64,000 nt of DNA from Chromera velia (taxonomy: Eukaryota > Sar > Chromeraceae): the NCBI GenBank assembly GCA_018398765.1, contig JAHBMJ010001361.1, positions 1 through 64,000 of the forward strand. The letters are read 5' to 3'. This document shows positions 58,836 to 64,000 of this stretch, one piece after another (position 1 is the stretch's first letter; each line of letters opens with the position of its first letter). A program made the position numbers and the translations under genes. Below the pieces are notes generated by a model. The model was given only the letters and a program-made list of their open reading frames with translations, was not told the origin of the DNA and did not search any database.

Positions 58836-59714
58836 AAGTATAGTAGATATAAGTAGATGTCCGATTTTTGAACGTACGTGGGTCCCCAACCGGCCATGCA
58901 TATCAAACCCATATAACTTTGCCCGGGATCCTTAAATGAGGTGCGCCGGGCCATGCATGCGGAGGGCAGCTCAGCAGCCGGCCTCATGTGCAGCTATAGC
59001 CCCTATATAGCTGGAATGAACTGCATCTGCATCCAAAAAAGGCCCTGAGAATTTCAGTCTCAAAATTTTGCATAAAATCATTTATCTATATTTTAATATA
59101 TATATAGTAATTTCTCGAGCGATCGATCGATTCTGCTTTATCGAATTCCATGCATGCAGTCAAATCCGCGAGGCACTCACCCAAGGGATCCCAAGGGCCA
59201 ATGCCAGGAGTCGGGTGTAATTCGGGTGTATCCCGCTTAAAAAATAATCATCTTAATTAATATTATAAAACGTATATACAATGCATGCATATACATACAA
59301 GACAAAGAAGTTGAATCCTGCATTTGTGTTACAAGATGCAACAGGAAGAGGTGAAGTATCCAGGTTTTGCATCTGCCGCTGTCTGTGTAGACCTGTCCAG
59401 CCTTTGGTGAACTCCGTAGGCCATTTCACCTGAGCCTTGGATCCCCCTTCAACTGTTGCAACACCAGGCTGCTTCGCGTTGGTTCCTGCCTGGGCTCTGG
59501 TGATCAATGGGGAGATTGGTGCTGATTTTCGTCCTTGGCTGCATCAAGCAGTCCTAGGAGTTTTCTCGATCAGTCGGTTGCTTGACAAAGGGGTCTAGAA
59601 GAGCTGGATCCATCTCAAAGTATCTGTGATCGTGTCAGAACTGAGTTTGCCGATCGCATCTTTTGCTGCGTATATTAATATACAGCCGATTGATCGAGAT
59701 CTCATCATAAGGTG
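58836..59714. promoter_or_regulatory. Upstream region of the EF-hand-like gene
   Basis: Mixed GC-rich (58860-58990) and AT-rich (59050-59280) sequence with GCATGCATGC, GATCGATCGATC and TTAATTAATATT words. The single open frame on the minus strand (59507-59253) shows no conserved pattern. A promoter is expected near 59600-59700, but no core element can be pointed to. Confidence 0.4.
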
Positions 59715-62696
59715 ATGGCGACATTAAATCGCCAGCAGCCCTCTTCGGCCCCCGTGGCCCAGGAAAGCGAAAAAGGAAAAGATACAGAGGGGGACGAAGT
59801 GATCAGTACTCGTCGCTTGGTTTCGGGAGGATTGATGATCTTTGTGCCTGTCAAGCTGAACCAAAAGCTGTTTGAGGTCTTCCACAGCCGCGCAGCTGGG
59901 AAGGACAAGTTGGACCTGCCGAAATACTTGAAGATGATGGAAGACTCCAGGCTGACTGATAAGGGGGTCCGTCCTGGAACCTTCAAGGAGGCATTCGATC
60001 GGGTCGACTCAGAAGGCAAAGAGGAAATCGGTCCGTACATATATATATACAAAGAATTCAACGCATGCACTCCTGGTCCAACTGACGCGGTATTTGTACC
60101 GTTCGTCTGTTCTTCCGTTTGAATATCTACCATCTTCGTTCTTGAGGTCTTTGAGCGTACATTCGCGCGTTTACACGCGTGCGGATGCGTCCTTCCCCGT
60201 GCGTGCGTGTGAGTGAGCGTTTGGGACTTGTTCTTTGTGCTTTGTTGTTTGTATGGCGCCTTGCTGCATGCGCACTTTCTGTGGCAACCCGTCTATATGT
60301 CTTCCTCTCTTTCTGTCTGTCCGTCCGCCCGTCGGTTTGTCGGTCTGCCTGTCTGTCACACTGAGAGCGCGCCAAAAGAAGAGAAGAAAACAGAAGAGAA
60401 TGAAAGGAAGGCTCTGTCTGTCCGTCTGTGTCTGTCTGTCTATGTCTGCTTGTTTGTGTGTCTGTCTGTCTGTCTGTCTGTCTGCCTGTCTGCCTGTCTG
60501 CCTGTCTGTCCGAAAGAAAAGAAGCGTTTCGGAAAAAGTGAAGTGAAGAAAAGACGATATAGTCTGTCAGACTGCACGCCAAAGGAAGAAACACAGAGAC
60601 AGGAAGGAAGAAAAGGAAAGAAGAAAATACAGACTGGAAAGCAAGAACGAGATTGTTTTTCTGTCCGTCCGTCTGCGGGTCTGCTCGTTTCCCGTTTGCA
60701 CGCCTCTTGATGTCAATGTGTTTGGCTGCTCGTCTGGATTCAAGTACGGATTCCGTTTGGAATTTTTTGCCGCAAAAAGTTGTCGGATACCCTCCCACTA
60801 ATTTCTCATTCGACTTTCTTGTTTGATCACTTTGCCTGTGTATTCACATCCACATCTTTTTTTATGCCTGTTTGCACGGCTTTCTGTTGGTCCTTGCATC
60901 GCCTGCTGTCTGCTTGCCTGGTCTCTCCAGACTTTGAGCAGTTCTTAAGGATACTCCATATCACCGCCAGGAGACTGAAAGTGACAGACGCGGAGGACAA
61001 GGCGCGTCTAGAGGCAGAGCTCCAGAAGCAGGCAGAGCAGAAAGAGGACGAGACGTCTCCTGTGATGATCAAGGCAGATGGAAAATTCAAGGGAGGCAAG
61101 AAGAAACTCACAACCACACAGGTAGGGGGTAACTTGGTTCGACTTTACGACAGACATCACGCATCCATCCATCAAATATCATTCATTCTGCAGTCATCGA
61201 TGCATGTTGAATGCATGAGATTGGGTTTCCATTCCCTCGGATCGTTCTTTCCTTCATTCTTGGTCTGTCCCTCGAAAGAACTCATTCTTGGTCTGTCCCT
61301 CGGATCGTTCTTTCCTTCCTTCATTCTTGGTCTGTCACGCAAAGCTGGAACCTGCGTTGGCTGATCTATCGTTGGTGACATCCATATGCACTGAAGGACA
61401 CAGACATGCTCTGATCGATACAAAGCATCTGTATTGGGCAGCTTGCGCATCTCCATTGAGACACTAAACTAGAGTAGGAAAGGCGGAAAGAGCAAAAGGA
61501 GAGGCAAAGAGGATGAAAAAAAACTACAGAAAGGAAAAGGGAAGCCTTTCTCTCTCTCACTCATTTCACCCTCCTCCAACATTTACAAAACACCCCCCCC
61601 CCCCTCCCCTCTGGCTGGTGCATGCAGCTCAACATTGTTGTCAAGGCCATAGTCGCGCTGCTTCCCTCCAACCCCACGGACACTCAGGGCCAACCCCCTG
61701 AGGGAACTTCTCAGCCACCACAAAAGCAGCAGCAGCAGACAGAGGCCTTGACAGACGAGCCCAGACACCAGGCCGTTCCTTGCCCTCTGCATCACTCTGC
61801 GAAGGCTTCTGCAACCATGGAAGATGCGCAGATGAAGAAAACAAAAGACCCAACAAACTACGCCCTGCAACCCCAAATCGCATCCGTCTATTCGACAGAC
61901 CCCCACACAGGGGCACCCCAGCACCTCCAAGGTCAGATGAATGCCCCCCCCTCCGTAGCCACAGGTCCCCCCACACATTTCTATCAAGTCCCTTTCCATC
62001 CACATCCTATCCCACATAACTCTTTAGCCGCACACGTACCAGAAGGCCCTTCAATTCACCAGACTATCACCCCTGAGCATACTTCAACACTCAACCAGCA
62101 AGCCCAACAACAATCGTATGGAATCCACCAGACCCACTTCAACAAGGCCTGTCCTGTCCCCAGCCCACCAGCGATCCATCAGAGCGCAGCGCTAGGGTCA
62201 CCTCGCGGCACTCTGCACGCCGCCCCATTCCAGGGTCCTGCTCCCCCCCTGGCAGCGTTTCGAGGGGGGCTGCGACTGCGGAGCACTGACGAAGGCGAAC
62301 TTCTGACGGCTGCTGCAGGGGGACTTGCAGCCTATCCCTCAAAAGCCGAAGCTCTGGCGTTTCACCCGCCTCCTCACGTGCAACTACAGGGCAGTGGAGG
62401 GATCTCGAAGGCGGGCGTCTATCTGTACTCACCTAAGAGACCCGGTACGTCAGTTTTTCAAAAAGGGGGGAGAAGCTGCGGGGAGGGCGGAAGGAAGGAA
62501 AGAAGGAAGGAAGGAAGGAAGGAAGGAAGGAAGGAACGGGGGCATTTTCTGAAGATTCAGAAACGACCGAAAACTTTTATAATCATTTGAGTGTCAGAGA
62601 AGTCTCTGACTCTTTCCACAACACACTCGCTTAGACGCTTATACACATTCTCTCTCTCTTTCTCTCTCTCTCACACACTCACATACAAACACAAAG

Positions 62697-62734
<38 letters not shown>

Positions 62735-64000
62735 GTGTGAATTCTCTGTTTGCATTGTCCGCCTTCCGCAGGCCGAGGAGAGGTAGAATCTGCATCGCCG
62801 CCAAAGGAGGTCAACGGGGCGCTGGCACAGAGAAGAGAAGAAAGATCCAGACCGCCGCCCCCTGCCGCGACCCCATCAGTCACCCCACCGGCTCTCAGTG
62901 CCGGGGGCACTTCTTCTGGTGGTGCTCCAGTTCCCGTCGCGTTTCACGCCAACCATCCGCACGGGCTCCCGGTCCCTCTGTCACTGGACGCTGAAGCCAA
63001 GAAGGGCGCCGCCCCCCCCCACTGCTGCTGGTGCTGCTGTTATCATCCTGCATTGCGAAACGCCATGGGCATGCAGCAGCAACAGCAACAGCACATGCAG
63101 GCGGAAGGGGTTCCCCTGGGGATGCCTACAGTTGAAAAGGTAGAGCAGGAAATGGGTCTCGAGACCTCGTTGCCAGAGGCGCAGGGAGATGCGAAGACAG
63201 CAGCATCCCCTGTCTTCTACCTCCTCACCCCCTACTTTCTTGCGAACACTAGAGGCGTATCTGACGAAGAAGCAGGGGAGGAGGTCGACCCCTCTAGTCC
63301 CCCCGTCTTTGTGGCAGGGAAGGCGCAGATTGTCCGTCCTGAGGATGTAGAGTTGGAAGAGGAGGAACAGGGGGGGCAGGGGGGGGAGGCACCAGTAGAA
63401 GCAGCGGTTTCAGAAGAAGTGCTCGGATCAGCAGATGGGATGTCCAGACGCGATCGTCTTCTCCACCTGCAGCGCCTGCTCCAAGCTGAGGTCGTCAAGG
63501 CTGAGGGGGAAGGGGGGTGGATGGACCCTCTCCCGCCTGTGCAACCTAGGGGAAGGGCACGCAGTTCTCTTCCTGCCGCTCTCTCAGTCTCTCCCCCTGT
63601 TGCAGGAAAGCAACCCGAAGAAAAACCGACTGGAATCCAAGAGAGAAGGCAAAGTGCGCCCATCACTTCTGCTCAGACAAAGGCAGAAGCGGAAGCGGGT
63701 TGCCCCCCCCAGGTCTCATCCGTTGTCTCCGGGCAGGTTGTTACTACTGCTGCTACAGGGCCTCCCGCAGCGGAGGGTCAGGCAGAGAATGTACAACAAT
63801 CTGCCGATTCGGGGCCGACACAGAAGCAGATAAACCCAGGACAAGGAGCGGGGGGTCCATCAGGAGGGCCCACACGAGAGGCAGGCTGGGGGGAAATGCA
63901 CACAGCAGCAGGAGGGCTTGGAGGAGGCCTGCCGATGCCTCTCCCCCTACCCACTGTCGTACACTCGCCGGAGCTTGACAAGGCATTGTATGGAGTCTTT
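59715..64000 (+). CDS. Degenerate EF-hand protein with long low-complexity C-terminus (3'-partial)
   Basis: Exons 59715-60030, 60931-61121, 61628-62444 and 62772 to beyond 64000 join in phase. At least 850 residues are seen and no stop occurs in the last 409 codons. Residues 1-170 carry LNQKLFEVFHSRA and FDRVDSEGKEEIDFEQFLRI, two helices around a degenerate EF-hand loop (DSEGKEEIDFEQ, lacking several calcium ligands). A charged helix follows (EDKARLEAELQKQAEQKEDE) and then KGGKKKLTTTQ. From exon 3 on the protein is Pro/Gln/His-rich (PPQKQQQQ, QQQQQH), with a short Cys patch (HCCWCCCYHP) and an acidic stretch (VELEEEEQGGQGGE). It may be a scaffold or a calcium-independent EF-hand adaptor; I do not recognise a family. 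The ATG follows AAGGTG and is the first in frame. Confidence 0.75.
60410..60515. repeat. (CTGT)n microsatellite in intron 1 of the EF-hand-like gene
   Basis: CTGT units with CCGT and CCTG variants, pyrimidine-rich on the coding strand. Confidence 0.88.
62486..62536. repeat. (GGAA)n microsatellite in intron 3 of the EF-hand-like gene
   Basis: Pure GAAG units about 45 bases after the exon 3 donor. Confidence 0.88.
62652..62730. repeat. (CT)n-(CA)n microsatellite in intron 3 of the EF-hand-like gene
   Basis: CT then CA dinucleotides, ending about 40 bases before the exon 4 acceptor at 62771. Confidence 0.88.

Noticed and set aside
59253-59507. 84-codon minus-strand open frame upstream of the EF-hand-like gene
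   Set aside because: It lacks a recognisable motif and a supported start, and overlaps the probable promoter region.
1-64000. tRNA, rRNA or snRNA genes
   Set aside because: I scanned by eye for tRNA B-box-like and T-loop sequences and for rRNA words and saw none that I could support. A covariance-model search would be the proper test.

Overview
The window is eukaryotic nuclear DNA from an intron-rich microbial eukaryote. The best guess is a photosynthetic alveolate of the chromerid type (Chromera velia or a relative). This is inferred from gene content and texture; nothing in the window identifies the species outright. Coding exons are GC-rich, long introns are packed with microsatellites, and AT-rich blocks separate the genes. 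Splice signals are unusual: in the 36 introns I could place by reading frame and protein conservation, half of the 5' splice sites start GTC, and 27 of 36 introns end in TGCAG.

Layout, left to right. 1-1278: a broken LINE-like reverse transcriptase (minus strand) running off the left edge. 2.5-3.4 kb: a possible leucine-rich-repeat gene piece. 3541-3780: a small terminal-inverted-repeat element with a perfect 8-bp target duplication. 4439-5454 (perhaps to about 6.0 kb): an unrecognised multi-exon gene (minus). 6650-15758: a 16-exon P3A-type plasma-membrane H+-ATPase (plus). 17579-23274: a six-exon imidazole glycerol phosphate synthase, HisH-HisF fused, of histidine biosynthesis (minus). 24998-28579: Rab geranylgeranyltransferase alpha subunit (minus). 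29480-30836: a small coiled-coil protein (plus). 33668-37284: a secreted vanadium haloperoxidase/PAP2-family enzyme with the whole vanadate pocket (minus). 38225-42547: a nucleotide-sugar transporter (plus). 45052-46854: a small proline/tyrosine-rich membrane protein (minus). 47.4-59.2 kb: a repeat province with two Penelope-like retroelement remnants, several families of tandem repeats, and direct repeats near both ends. 59715 to the right edge: a degenerate EF-hand protein with a long disordered C-terminal region, cut by the window end.

The genes do not form a pathway. They cover proton pumping, amino-acid synthesis, Rab prenylation, Golgi sugar-nucleotide import and a secreted oxidase or phosphatase. 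Three gene pairs are divergent, and at least two of the intervals between them carry a GC-rich palindromic block next to AATTAATT-type sequence, which is likely promoter DNA. Exon borders below were derived by hand from frame continuity and family conservation; transcript data would settle them.
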